Notes under the pieces: generated by a model
The model's database searches: none
The model's input: the letters and a program-made list of their open reading frames with translations, nothing else
Told to the model about the DNA's origin: nothing
Made by a program: the position numbers and the translations under genes
In this document: piece after piece, positions 25,822 through 34,293 of the stretch
Numbering within the stretch: the first letter of the stretch is position 1
Layout of the letters: every line of letters begins with the position of its first letter
Assembly (NCBI GenBank): GCA_964400105.1
Contig: CAYNTG010000013.1
Span: 1-43,378, forward strand
From: CAYNTG01 sp964400105
GTDB lineage: Bacteria; UBP14; UBA6098
Direction of reading: 5' to 3'
Length of the DNA stretch: 43,378 bases

Positions 25822-27138
25822 TTGACAGTTAAATTTTTGATTTTATTCGTAATTATTGCTTTAGCGCCGGTCGCTTTAGCGCAGGGTGATGCATACCTGC
25901 GAATCGCCGATTACGGCGGTGGAGTGATGCGCATCGCCGTGCCGAATTTCACGGCGCGTTTCGATAATTACGGCGTGAAATGGGATACTACGATAGTAAA
26001 GCTATCGAGCGTGCTGCGAAACGATCTTCGTTTTTCGCCGTTTATCGACGTGATCGACTCCTCGCTTTATAAGCAAAGCGGCATCGTCGATCCGAAGGAC
26101 ATCGATCCGTTCGCATGGACGTGCCTGAATGCGCAGGCCATTGTTCTCGCGCAATTCGACACCGATGGAAGACGCGTTTCGATAGATGTCGGGCTGTATT
26201 CAGTGGCATCGCAGGCGAAGCTTTACAAGAAAAAGTATGAAGCGGACGCGGTTCAGGCGAGGAGGCTCGTTCATCGGATCGCTGACGACATTCACAAAGC
26301 GCTAACCGGAGAAGACGGGGTCGCGCAAACACAGATCGCGTTTATTTCCACCAGATATGACGATGTAAAGGAGCTATATGTCTGCGATTACGACGGTTAC
26401 GCTCAGCGAAGGATAACCAATGCGCGTTCGATAGTTCTTTCGCCGGATTGGTCGAATGGTGGGGATAAGCTGACATATACGAGCTTTAAAAACGAGAATC
26501 CCGATATCTACCAGTTCGATATTTATAAGGAAAGAGAGACCGTCGTAGTCGATCATCACGGGCCGAACCTCACCGCGACATGGTCGCCCGATGGCCGCTA
26601 TATCTGTTATTCGCGGATCGCGGACAACAACTCGGAGCTTTTTATTCTCGATGTTCGCACCGGCGAAGAAACCAGATTGACGTTCACCCCTTATTCGATA
26701 GAGACCGCACCGACATTCTCGCCGACCGGCCGCGAGATCGCTTTTACCTCCGATAGAAGCGGCAGACCGCAGATATATATAATGGATATCATGGGAACGC
26801 ATTGCCGAAGATTGACGTTCGATGGGTCTTATAACGACGGTGCGGACTGGTCTCCACGCGGCGACAGAATATGTTATACGAGCCAGACGGATCAAGGTTT
26901 TCAGATCGCCGTTATCCATGTTGCTTACGGCGAACCGGCCTATCTTACCGGGGTCGGAAAGAACGAGAATCCATATTGGTCGCCGGACGGATACCATGTC
27001 GTTTTCACAAGCAACCGCACCGGAAATTATCAGATTTATACGACGAATTGGGACGGAACCGATATCCGGCGTATTACGGGATGGGGATCGAATACGGCTC
27101 CGGCATGGTCGCCGAGGTATCGATGGTCTTTCGATTGA
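25822..27138 (+). CDS. tolB: Tol-Pal system protein TolB
   Basis: 438 residues with a signal peptide (to VALAQ, about residue 21), the N-terminal TolB domain (about 25-155) and a six-blade WD40-like/PD40 propeller with repeated WSPDGRYICY, FSPTGREIAFTSDRSG, IYIMDIMG and WSPDGYHVVFTSNRTG motifs. This periplasmic protein binds Pal. The likely start is TTG 25822, with AGG 8 nt upstream. Confidence 0.94.
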   Translation: MTVKFLILFVIIALAPVALAQGDAYLRIADYGGGVMRIAVPNFTARFDNYGVKWDTTIVKLSSVLRNDLRFSPFIDVIDSSLYKQSGIVDPKDIDPFAWTCLNAQAIVLAQFDTDGRRVSIDVGLYSVASQAKLYKKKYEADAVQARRLVHRIADDIHKALTGEDGVAQTQIAFISTRYDDVKELYVCDYDGYAQRRITNARSIVLSPDWSNGGDKLTYTSFKNENPDIYQFDIYKERETVVVDHHGPNLTATWSPDGRYICYSRIADNNSELFILDVRTGEETRLTFTPYSIETAPTFSPTGREIAFTSDRSGRPQIYIMDIMGTHCRRLTFDGSYNDGADWSPRGDRICYTSQTDQGFQIAVIHVAYGEPAYLTGVGKNENPYWSPDGYHVVFTSNRTGNYQIYTTNWDGTDIRRITGWGSNTAPAWSPRYRWSFD

Positions 27139-27163
27139 TTTTCAAGGTAAATGGAAAAATCTG

Positions 27164-27191
27164 TTGCGTTATTATAACTTAACATTATATT
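27164..27191 (+). promoter_or_regulatory. Secondary promoter before pal
   Basis: TTGCGT (27164-27169), 16-bp spacer, TATATT (27186-27191), in the 106-bp AT-rich gap between tolB and pal. It would allow extra expression of the abundant Pal lipoprotein. Confidence 0.45.
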
Positions 27192-27244
27192 CCTATAAAT
27201 GTAACTAACGAAAAAAACCAAATGATAGCAAGGAGAGGGAAGAG

Positions 27245-27739
27245 ATGAAAAAAACAACTCTCGTAAGCATTATTACCCTTTTGGTATTGTCGATCTTTAT
27301 TGCGGGTTGCCCAAAGAAGACACCGCCTCCGCCTCCGCCTCCACAGGTCGAGACTCCACCGGAACCTGTTATCGAGGAGCCGATCGTCGAGCCTGAGCAA
27401 CCGCAGATCGATCTTCGCGTCGTGTATTTCGATTACGACAAATACAGCATCCGCGACGATCAGGAGGCAAGGCTGATGGATAATGCCGGGCAACTAATGA
27501 AATTCCACGATGTCAATATCGTTCTCGAAGGCAACTGCGACGAACGCGGCACGGAGGAATACAACATGGCTCTCGGCTCAAAGAGGGCACGTGCGGTAAA
27601 GGAATTCCTCACTGGCTACGGCGTTGCGGCAACACGTATCACGACGCGCTCTTACGGCGAAGAAAAGCCGCTCTGCAGGGAATCCACGGAGACCTGCTGG
27701 CAGAGAAACAGGCGTTGCGAATTTATCGCAGTCGAGTAA
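27245..27739 (+). CDS. pal: Peptidoglycan-associated lipoprotein Pal
   Basis: 164 residues. The type II signal peptide has lipobox IAGC (Cys about residue 21), followed by a Pro-rich tether (PPPPPPP) and an OmpA-like peptidoglycan-binding domain with VYFDYDKYSI, LEGNCDERGTEEYN and GSKRARAVKEFL. It joins the outer membrane to peptidoglycan. Strong RBS AAGGAGAGGGAAGAG. Confidence 0.96.
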   Translation: MKKTTLVSIITLLVLSIFIAGCPKKTPPPPPPPQVETPPEPVIEEPIVEPEQPQIDLRVVYFDYDKYSIRDDQEARLMDNAGQLMKFHDVNIVLEGNCDERGTEEYNMALGSKRARAVKEFLTGYGVAATRITTRSYGEEKPLCRESTETCWQRNRRCEFIAVE

Positions 27740-28501
27740 ATGAGACAGGCCGATAGAATATGCTTGGGAGCGGCGATAGCGTCGCTCCTAATCGTTTTAT
27801 TTATTGGTGGTTGCGCGACCCGAGGCGAGGTTCTGCGATTTCAGGCGCAGATCGATTCGCTCAGCTTGAATAACCAGATACAAACCCGCCAGATCGCACG
27901 GCTCGATTCGCTCATGGAGATGAATCTCACACTCCTGCGGGCGATCCGCGCCGAACACGGCGCCGATATGTCCGTTCTTCAGGAGGAAATGGGCATCGTC
28001 GAGTCGATAATGCGCGATTCTGGCTTCAAGGTCAGCAGCCTCACCGAACGGATCGAATCCCTCAAAGACGATATTAGCGAAAACGCGGCCGTTTCGGACT
28101 CTGCCGATACGTCCGAACCGAAGCAGCGAGGGGAGGAGATATACTCCGTTGCGCTGATCGATCTGAACCGGGGGAAATACGATCTCGCGATAATGGGTTT
28201 CGAGTCATATCTCGAACAGTTCGCCGACGGCCCACGCGCAGACGATGCCCGATATAATATCGGCGAGGCGCTTCTTGCAAAATCAGATTATGCCGAGGCC
28301 GCTATCAGTTATCTGGCCGTTACGAGAAAGTGGCCGAAGAGCGATCTCGTGCCCTCGGCGATATATAAGGCCGCGCGCTGTTATGAGAAACTGGATCAGG
28401 TCGATATGGCGAAGAACTACTATCGCCAACTCATCGATGGCCATTCCGGGACCGCAGAGGCGGAGCTTGCAGGAAAACGTATGCAGGAAATCGAAAAGTA
28501 G
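27740..28501 (+). CDS. cpoB: CpoB/YbgF-like TPR lipoprotein
   Basis: 253 residues starting immediately after the pal stop. A lipoprotein signal with lipobox IGGC (Cys about 25), a coiled-coil N-terminal region (about 35-115) and C-terminal TPR-like repeats (YSVALIDLNRGKYDLAIMGF, ARYNIGEALLAKSDYAEAAI, AARCYEKLDQVDMAKNYY). CpoB coordinates Tol with peptidoglycan synthesis at division. In enterobacteria the protein is soluble; here it seems lipid-anchored. Confidence 0.9.
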   Translation: MRQADRICLGAAIASLLIVLFIGGCATRGEVLRFQAQIDSLSLNNQIQTRQIARLDSLMEMNLTLLRAIRAEHGADMSVLQEEMGIVESIMRDSGFKVSSLTERIESLKDDISENAAVSDSADTSEPKQRGEEIYSVALIDLNRGKYDLAIMGFESYLEQFADGPRADDARYNIGEALLAKSDYAEAAISYLAVTRKWPKSDLVPSAIYKAARCYEKLDQVDMAKNYYRQLIDGHSGTAEAELAGKRMQEIEK

Positions 28502-28525
28502 CAACGATAGCGATGAGGATTCTAA

Positions 28526-29566
28526 ATGCAGCGAGCGTCGAAAAGACGCGATTATAAAAATATCCTCGTCGTGCGCTTTTCGTCGCTCGGGGATATAGTC
28601 CTTACGACACCCGTTTTGGATGGCCTCCGTAGGGTTTTGCCGCCCGACACCGAAATCTCATACCTTTTGAAAGAGGAATTCGCACCGCTTCTGAAAAACC
28701 ATCCGTCGCGGTGCAAAATAATCCCGCTTTCCGAGACGGTGCGCGCCGATTCGACCGCGTTTATGGATTTCGTCGAGAGGTTGAAAGAGCGAAGATTCGA
28801 TCTGATCGTCGATCTCCAGGGGAATGGGCGCTCCTATGTCGTGCGCCGACGCCTTAACATGGATTTTCTCAAAATAAAAAAGCACACGCTCAGGCGCATC
28901 GGGGTCGTGAAATTCAAGATCGGCGCGAAGAGACTTCCGAATATCCGCGACAGGTTTTTCGGAACATTGAAGGGGATCGGCATTCGATCCGTGGAACCGA
29001 TTCTGCCGAGGCTCGGCTATACGGAGGAAGAGGTTGTCGCCGCGCGCAAAAAATTTATCGGAAAAATCCCGGATCGCCCGCTCGCGGTCGTTCATCCGGG
29101 AGCGAAATGGCCGCTTAAGGAGTGGGGGCGCGATAGGTTCGAGAAGCTCGTCGAATCCCTCGTGATTGAAGGATTCACGGTTGCGGTTTTTGACGACAAT
29201 ATATCGGAAGCGCCGCATATCTCGAAACTTTCCGGAACGTCGATACGGGAGATGATAGCGCTTATCGCATCGGCGGATGTCTTTGTCGGCAACGATTCCG
29301 GCCCGCTGCATATCGCGGAGAGCGTTCGAACGCCGGCGGTGGGGATATTCGGCCCGACGAGCGAAGCCCTCGGATACAGCTCGCGATGGCCAGGCTCGAA
29401 GATCGTCGGGGTGGACATGAGATGCCGTCCATGTTCGCTTTATGGTCGTGGAAAGTGCAGGACCGGAGGACACGAGTGCATGGAGAAACTGTCTATCGAA
29501 GCGGTTTTAAATGCGGTTATCGAGCAGTTCCGATGGGGAAGGAGCAATGAAAGAAATGTCAAATAA
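28526..29566 (+). CDS. Glycosyltransferase family 9 (ADP-heptose:LPS heptosyltransferase-like)
   Basis: 346 residues with the GT-B fold landmarks of family 9: an N-terminal ILVVRFSSLGDIVLTTPVLDGLR, FDLIVDLQGNGRS, AVVHPGAKWPLKEWG, and the C-terminal donor site FVGNDSGPLHIAESV...VGIFGPTS. A cysteine cluster near the end (CRPCSLYGRGKC) is common in this family. It probably builds the LPS inner core from ADP-heptose at the inner-membrane face. The acceptor cannot be told from sequence. Confidence 0.9.
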   Translation: MQRASKRRDYKNILVVRFSSLGDIVLTTPVLDGLRRVLPPDTEISYLLKEEFAPLLKNHPSRCKIIPLSETVRADSTAFMDFVERLKERRFDLIVDLQGNGRSYVVRRRLNMDFLKIKKHTLRRIGVVKFKIGAKRLPNIRDRFFGTLKGIGIRSVEPILPRLGYTEEEVVAARKKFIGKIPDRPLAVVHPGAKWPLKEWGRDRFEKLVESLVIEGFTVAVFDDNISEAPHISKLSGTSIREMIALIASADVFVGNDSGPLHIAESVRTPAVGIFGPTSEALGYSSRWPGSKIVGVDMRCRPCSLYGRGKCRTGGHECMEKLSIEAVLNAVIEQFRWGRSNERNVK

Positions 29567-30155
29567 ACTGGAATCGAGAGGCGCGGTTTTCCTCGATCGA
29601 GATGGAACGCTCATCGTCGATGCCCATTTTCTCGACGATCCGGAGCGCATCGAGTTTTTACCGGGTGCAGTCGAGGCGGTCGTCCGGCTCAACGATATCG
29701 GGATCGAGGTGATAATTCTCACAAATCAATCGGGGGTCGCGAGGGGATATTTTGACACGGAGCGGGTCGAGGCGGTGAATGCCCGTCTGTTAAAACTCCT
29801 CGAAGAGCGCGGTGCGAGTGTGGAGGATATCTACTATTGCCCGCATCATCCCGATGGCACGGTCGAGAAATATCGCAGCGATTGCTGGAGCCGTAAGCCA
29901 AACCCCGGAATGGCGCAGCAGGCCGCGAGGGATTATGGGATCGACCTCGGAAAAAGCTTCGTTATCGGCGATAAGATGAGCGACGTGCTTCTTGCGAAGA
30001 ATATCCATGCCGAGGGGATATTGGTGCGCACCGGCGAGGGAGTGGAAACCGAGGCGCAGCTCGACGATGGCGATGTCACCGCCGTTTTCGATACGATTTC
30101 CGGTGCGGTCGGCTATGTTGTCTTTATGGTCGGGAAGGAGAAGCGAGCGAAATGA
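29547..30155 (+). CDS. gmhB: D-glycero-D-manno-heptose bisphosphate phosphatase-like (HAD-IIIA)
   Basis: 202 residues from ATG 29547, behind a perfect AAGGAG; the stop of the preceding gene lies 20 nt inside. HAD motifs: FLDRDGTL (nucleophile Asp), ILTNQSGVARG, the zinc-loop CPHHPDG...C, RKPNPGM and VIGDKMSD. It removes the C7 phosphate in ADP-heptose synthesis, fitting the adjacent heptosyltransferase. In Escherichia coli GmhB the zinc loop closes with Cys-x-Cys; here it reads CWSRKP, so the fourth ligand is Ser. Confidence 0.88.
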   Translation: MKEMSNKLESRGAVFLDRDGTLIVDAHFLDDPERIEFLPGAVEAVVRLNDIGIEVIILTNQSGVARGYFDTERVEAVNARLLKLLEERGASVEDIYYCPHHPDGTVEKYRSDCWSRKPNPGMAQQAARDYGIDLGKSFVIGDKMSDVLLAKNIHAEGILVRTGEGVETEAQLDDGDVTAVFDTISGAVGYVVFMVGKEKRAK

Positions 30156-31156
30156 AAAAAGCGGAGTTTTGGAAGGCCGAAGGCGAAAAAATCAGGTGTC
30201 TTCTTTGCCCTCATAAATGCCTTATCGATGACGGTAAGGCCGGTATTTGTCGGGTGAGAGTCAATGACCATGGCGTGCTTAAAACATCGGCTTACGGCGA
30301 GGTTATCTCAATCTCTGTCGATCCTATCGAGAAGAAACCGCTATATCATTACTATCCCGGATCGGATATTTTGTCCACCGGTCCGCGAGGGTGTAATCTA
30401 TCGTGCAAGTTCTGCCAGAACTGGACTATATCGCAGGCCGACGGCCCGATATCGAAGGTGTCGCCGAAAAAACTCGTCGAATATGCCGTTAGCGAAAATT
30501 CGGTCGGGATAGCATTCACATATACCGAGCCGATCATCGCATTCGAGTATATACTCGACGCCGGAAAAATCGCCCACGAAAAGGGGCTTGTCAACGTTCT
30601 CGTCACGAACGGATTCATAAATCCGGAACCGTTCGACAAATTACTCGAGGTCGTCGATGCGATGAATATCGACCTCAAATCGATGGAGGACGATTTTTAT
30701 CGAGATATATGCGGCGCACGCCTCGAACCTGTAATGGATACGATCCGCGCCGCATCGAAATCGAATGCGCATGTCGAGATCACGAACCTTCTCATTCCGG
30801 GATACAACGACAGCGACGATGCGATAGAGAAATTTGTCGATTTCATCGCCTCGGTCGATCCGCTTATTCCGGTTCATTTTTCCGCGTATTATCCCTGCTA
30901 TCGATTCGACGCGTCGCCGACTCCGGTCGAGACCCTCGACAGGGCCTATGATATTGCCCGTGAAAGACTTAACTACATCTATGGCGGCAATCGCCGAACG
31001 ATATGGGGCAACGATACGAGATGCCCGCAATGTGGAAATCTTCTCGTTCAGCGAACCGGATATTCGACGCGCATTATCGGTATCTCCAAAGATGGTTTAT
31101 GCGAAAATTGCGGAAGAAAGGTCGATCTGATAGGAACATGGAGCCGGTCCGCCTGA
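30152..31156 (+). CDS. AmmeMemoRadiSam system radical SAM enzyme
   Basis: 334 residues, PflA-like. An N-terminal Cys pair region (CLLCPHKC, CRVR) precedes the radical SAM cluster motif CNLSCKFCQNW (about residues 86-96), then YTEPIIAFEY, LVTNGF, MNIDLKSM and a C-terminal zinc-like pair (CPQCGN, CENCGR). The family travels with Memo and AMMECR1 proteins, neither of which is in this window. Its substrate is not established. The ATG overlaps the gmhB stop. Confidence 0.9.
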   Translation: MKKAEFWKAEGEKIRCLLCPHKCLIDDGKAGICRVRVNDHGVLKTSAYGEVISISVDPIEKKPLYHYYPGSDILSTGPRGCNLSCKFCQNWTISQADGPISKVSPKKLVEYAVSENSVGIAFTYTEPIIAFEYILDAGKIAHEKGLVNVLVTNGFINPEPFDKLLEVVDAMNIDLKSMEDDFYRDICGARLEPVMDTIRAASKSNAHVEITNLLIPGYNDSDDAIEKFVDFIASVDPLIPVHFSAYYPCYRFDASPTPVETLDRAYDIARERLNYIYGGNRRTIWGNDTRCPQCGNLLVQRTGYSTRIIGISKDGLCENCGRKVDLIGTWSRSA

Positions 31157-31506
31157 AACCCGTCTTCTGGGACATCGTGCCCATTGCTGTCGTTTTTGCG
31201 ATAGCGATCTATCCGGTATTTCGTTCGACCGACCGGGGAAGCGTCGCCGTTGTCTATCGAGGTGGAGAGCGCCTCGCTGAAATCCATATGGCGAACGATA
31301 CAACGTTCGAGATAGAATCGGCGGTAGGCCCGATGACCATCGTCGTCGAGGATAATGCGGTGTCGGTGAGCGATGCGAGTTGTCCTAAGAAAATCTGCGT
31401 TGCGACCGGTCCAGTATATCGTCCCGGTGCCGCTATCGTCTGCGCTCCTGGGAAGACCGCAATCGTCGTCGAGGGGCGCAAGGAGACGGATGCGATTACG
31501 CGATAG
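31138..31506 (+). CDS. NusG domain II-containing membrane-anchored protein
   Basis: 122 residues from ATG 31138, which overlaps the end of the radical SAM gene. One N-terminal transmembrane helix (IVPIAVVFAIAIYPVF) is followed by a small beta domain with the NusG_II signature SCPKKICVATG...IVCAPGKT. Such proteins commonly sit beside Gx transporter genes, as here; function is unknown. Confidence 0.85.
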   Translation: MEPVRLKPVFWDIVPIAVVFAIAIYPVFRSTDRGSVAVVYRGGERLAEIHMANDTTFEIESAVGPMTIVVEDNAVSVSDASCPKKICVATGPVYRPGAAIVCAPGKTAIVVEGRKETDAITR

Positions 31507-32014
31507 AAACCGCCGCATCGCAATTTGCGCGCTTTTGATCGCTATCGGCACGGTGATCTGGTCGGTGGAGGAGATGCTGCCGAGGCCTATGCCCTGGGCA
31601 AAACCCGGTCTCGCTAACGCCGCGACAATGATGGCTATCGCTCTCGGTGGCCCCGTGGAGGGAATAATAGTCGCGCTTGGAAGGGTCGTTCTCGGCGCGC
31701 TTCTTCTCGGTAGAATCGGGTCGGCGAGCTTTATCATTTCGCTGAGCGGCTCCACAATCGCAGCGATAGTAATGGGACTTATCTGGCGCATGCGATTGCC
31801 ATTTTCGGTCTATGGAATAAGCATCTTCGGCGCGCTGGCGCACGCTCTTACACAAATCATCGTCGCCGGATGGCTCGTATATCGCCCGGATATCGTGCTT
31901 AATCTATTGCCGTTCGTGGTTTTGCCGTCGATGATAACCGGCGCGATAGTCGGGCTTATCGTGGCGATTCTTTTAAATAGATTGAAAAAAATCGACCACT
32001 TTTATTTAAAATAG
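31490..32014 (+). CDS. Gx transporter family (Hpre_diP_synt_I) membrane protein
   Basis: 174 residues with about five hydrophobic segments. The start ATG 31490 has AAGGAG four bases upstream and overlaps the NusG_II gene. Signatures are the LPRPMPWAKPGLANAATMMAI segment near the N-terminus and the Gly-rich GRVVLGALLLGRIGSASFIIS. The family was once named heptaprenyl diphosphate synthase component I but looks like the substrate-binding S component of an ECF-type transporter. Cargo unknown. Confidence 0.85.
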   Translation: MRLRDRNRRIAICALLIAIGTVIWSVEEMLPRPMPWAKPGLANAATMMAIALGGPVEGIIVALGRVVLGALLLGRIGSASFIISLSGSTIAAIVMGLIWRMRLPFSVYGISIFGALAHALTQIIVAGWLVYRPDIVLNLLPFVVLPSMITGAIVGLIVAILLNRLKKIDHFYLK

Positions 32015-32050
32015 CTTGCGAAAAACCGCCCGTCAAATTAACATGAACCT

Positions 32051-33085
32051 ATGCGAATTCTTCTGATCCAAACAGCATTTATTGGTGATTGCGTCCTTAC
32101 CACGCCGCTTATTCGTCGTGCAAGCGAGATTTTCACCGAAGAGGCCGTCATCGTTCTTTTGACCACCCCAAAAGGCGCGCAGGTCTTCGACGGCAACCCC
32201 CATATCGACGAAATAATCCAATACGACAAACACAACGAATCCGTCGGCCTGTCAACGTTCTTCGGCCTGGCAAACAGCCTCGTCGATAGACGATTCGATA
32301 TCGCTATTTTGCCGCATAGATCGTTTCGCAGCGGGATGTTATCGATGTTGGCGAGGATACCTAAGCGCGTTGGTTTCGCAAAATCCGACGGGTCAATTTT
32401 TTATACGAAAAGGATTGAACGCCCGGTTGATAAGCCCGAGCCTGAGCGTATGCTCGAGCTGTTAAAACAATCCCCGGAGGATAAAATCGAGCCGTGCCCG
32501 ACGGAGATTTTCCCCGGCGAGCAGCGCGAGGCGACCGCTATAAAAATTTTGAGGGATCTCGGAATTGACGAAAAGACTAAATATGCGACGATTGCTCCGG
32601 GAAGTGTGTGGGGCACAAAGCGTTATCCGGTTGACCTTTATGGCGAAGTCATCAAACTGATGCTCTCCGAGGGAATAGTTGAATCGGTGGTGCTTATCGG
32701 GGGACCGGAGGATGCCGGTTTGTGCTCGATAATCTCAGACGATGTTGGCAAAGGGACATTTTCCGCCGCCGGAAAGTGCGATATTCTGACATCTGCCGCA
32801 ATTATCTCGAAAAGCCGCATTTTTATCGGCAATGACAGCGGCCCAGGACATCTCGCCGCCGCCGTCAAAACGCCGGTTGTGAGCATATTTGGCCCGACCG
32901 TTCCACGCTTCGGTTTCGTGCCATATGGCGAAAAAGTTGTCGTGATCGAACCGCCGTTCGAGCTTTCATGCAGACCGTGCAGCCCCCACGGAAAGATGGA
33001 ATGTCCGCGAGGCGATCTCGCTTGTATGGTCGGAATTTTCCCGGAAAGGGTTGTGCAGGCGGTATCGAGACTTCTCGAAGGATAA
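32051..33085 (+). CDS. waaF: Glycosyltransferase family 9, lipopolysaccharide heptosyltransferase II-like
   Basis: 344 residues: MRILLIQTAFIGDCVLTTPLI at the N-terminus, FDIAILPHRSFRSG, YATIAPGSVWGTKRYP, FIGNDSGPGHLAAAVKTPVVSIFGPT and a C-terminal CRPCSPHGKMECPRGDLACM. It is closest by eye to WaaF-type ADP-heptose transferases. It ends the operon at a terminator. Together with the first heptosyltransferase and gmhB it implies a heptose-containing LPS core. Confidence 0.9.
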   Translation: MRILLIQTAFIGDCVLTTPLIRRASEIFTEEAVIVLLTTPKGAQVFDGNPHIDEIIQYDKHNESVGLSTFFGLANSLVDRRFDIAILPHRSFRSGMLSMLARIPKRVGFAKSDGSIFYTKRIERPVDKPEPERMLELLKQSPEDKIEPCPTEIFPGEQREATAIKILRDLGIDEKTKYATIAPGSVWGTKRYPVDLYGEVIKLMLSEGIVESVVLIGGPEDAGLCSIISDDVGKGTFSAAGKCDILTSAAIISKSRIFIGNDSGPGHLAAAVKTPVVSIFGPTVPRFGFVPYGEKVVVIEPPFELSCRPCSPHGKMECPRGDLACMVGIFPERVVQAVSRLLEG

Positions 33086-33111
33086 AAAAAGCCCGTATAA
33101 ACGGGTTTTTT
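33084..33111. terminator. Bidirectional intrinsic terminator
   Basis: CCCGT (33092-33096) pairs with ACGGG (33101-33105), with a run of A on the left and T (33106-33111) on the right, extending the stem by A-T pairs. It serves the heptosyltransferase operon on the plus strand and the convergent gene 33135-33809 on the minus strand. Confidence 0.8.
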
Positions 33112-33134
33112 AACGAATCAAATCGTTTAATTTA

Positions 33135-33809
33135 TTATACACGCTTCAAGGCCGATTCGTATCCAAGTTTCCGGAGACCGTATGGGTCGTTCGATTTGCG
33201 CAGGCGGCGATGTGCCCTCTCGATACGGCCTGCGGCATATTGAAGTTCGCGGTCCGCGAGTGGGTGTTCGAGGCTCGCGAGGCTGTATACCGTCCAACCG
33301 AACTGAAACCCACGCCATCCGGACTTGTTATCGTGCGATAGGTTCATCGTCTTAATGCCGCGCTTGACAAAAGATTCGCCGATAGGGAGTTTGGAAGCGA
33401 TAAGCGCTCGCCAAAGCGAAAGACTGCAAGTCGTGCAGCAATAATGACCACGGTCGAATGCAGCTCGAAAATGACTCGCCCGACCGAGCATTCCAGTCAA
33501 GCCCTCCTGGATGGAATGTTTATTTGGGTCGCGCCATTTTGAAAGCGCCCAGAATGCTTCCTCGCCGAGAAGATGCGCCGTCCCGGCTCGAGAATGGATA
33601 TTTTCGCCGGTAGGAAGCTTCGCCAAAACGTAATCCTTCTCCGTTGGAGCCGCGAACCCGAGGCCGAAACGTCCAGGGTCTTTCTGACGCTTCACTATCC
33701 AATTGAGAGCCTCATCGACCTTTTCTTGGTTCGGTTTCGAGCCGTTAAGACGAAAGTGTTCGAGGTTCCAAAGTGTGAGTGCAAGGCTACCGTGGTTTAA
33801 TATGAGCAT
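33135..33809 (-). CDS. Unrecognised protein, possible alpha/alpha-toroid
   Basis: 224 residues, no signal peptide or transmembrane helix, no family recognised. The helical, Trp- and Gly-rich pattern (VDEALNWIVKRQKDPGRFGLGF, GEEAFWALSKW, TVYSLASLEHPLADRELQYAAG) is reminiscent of alpha/alpha-toroid proteins such as terpene-cyclase or prenyltransferase-like repeats, but no catalytic motif is seen. A CCTTC cysteine group lies near residue 125. The start ATG 33809 has no visible ribosome-binding site, so the true start could differ. It shares the terminator with waaF. Confidence 0.55.
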   Translation of the reverse strand: MLILNHGSLALTLWNLEHFRLNGSKPNQEKVDEALNWIVKRQKDPGRFGLGFAAPTEKDYVLAKLPTGENIHSRAGTAHLLGEEAFWALSKWRDPNKHSIQEGLTGMLGRASHFRAAFDRGHYCCTTCSLSLWRALIASKLPIGESFVKRGIKTMNLSHDNKSGWRGFQFGWTVYSLASLEHPLADRELQYAAGRIERAHRRLRKSNDPYGLRKLGYESALKRV

Positions 33810-33917
33810 AGAACTACACTTTACAAAACTATGTTAATATAAGTATAATATTGATTATGAATTATTTATACTAATATAATGTGCTGTTATCCAAAAAGCA
33901 AGTATTTGATTTTTTTG

Positions 33918-34107
33918 GATTATGTAACATATTGTGTGTATTTAGAAATTAGTTGAAAAAAGGGGGGTCTTAAGGCATTTTTTGTGGAGTTAGGAACAAC
34001 CATGAAGGAGAACGACGTGGCCAAAAGAAAAGAGAACGCGAATTCGCCTGGGACTCTCCGCCGCAACGGTCGTTACACTCGCGGCTTTCTAACCGTTAGC
34101 GGCTGGG
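33918..34107 (+). repeat. Dispersed ~190-bp repeat, copy 2
   Basis: Near-identical to the reverse complement of 17144-17332 (see that entry). It lies in the AT-rich gap between the divergent gene 33135-33809 and the GIY-YIG gene. The two copies enclose 16.6 kb and point inward-to-outward as inverted repeats. Confidence 0.85.
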
Positions 34108-34217
34108 CGACATTGAATGTGCCGAGGTTCAGGGGCGGGAAATCGCCGCCGCCGCCATTGTTCGGGCCTCGCGGCGTGCGCATTTACGGGTGTATTTCTC
34201 CCCCATCTGCGATATAA
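34017..34217 (+). CDS. Small ORF of dispersed repeat, copy 2 (unknown function)
   Basis: 66 codons from GTG 34017, AAGGAG six bases upstream; an in-frame ATG at 34002 is also possible. The first 30 residues are the same as in copy 1 (17234, minus strand). After VSGW the sequence changes to a Pro/Gly-rich tail (FRGGKSPPPPLFGPRG) with no counterpart in copy 1. Whether a peptide is made is uncertain. Confidence 0.35.
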   Translation: MAKRKENANSPGTLRRNGRYTRGFLTVSGWATLNVPRFRGGKSPPPPLFGPRGVRIYGCISPPSAI

Positions 34218-34293
34218 AGTCCATTTATCCTACTCGAAAACAACTCTTCTTATCCCTTTTTCGTCGTTGCCGGATTTACGAGATAAATATGTC

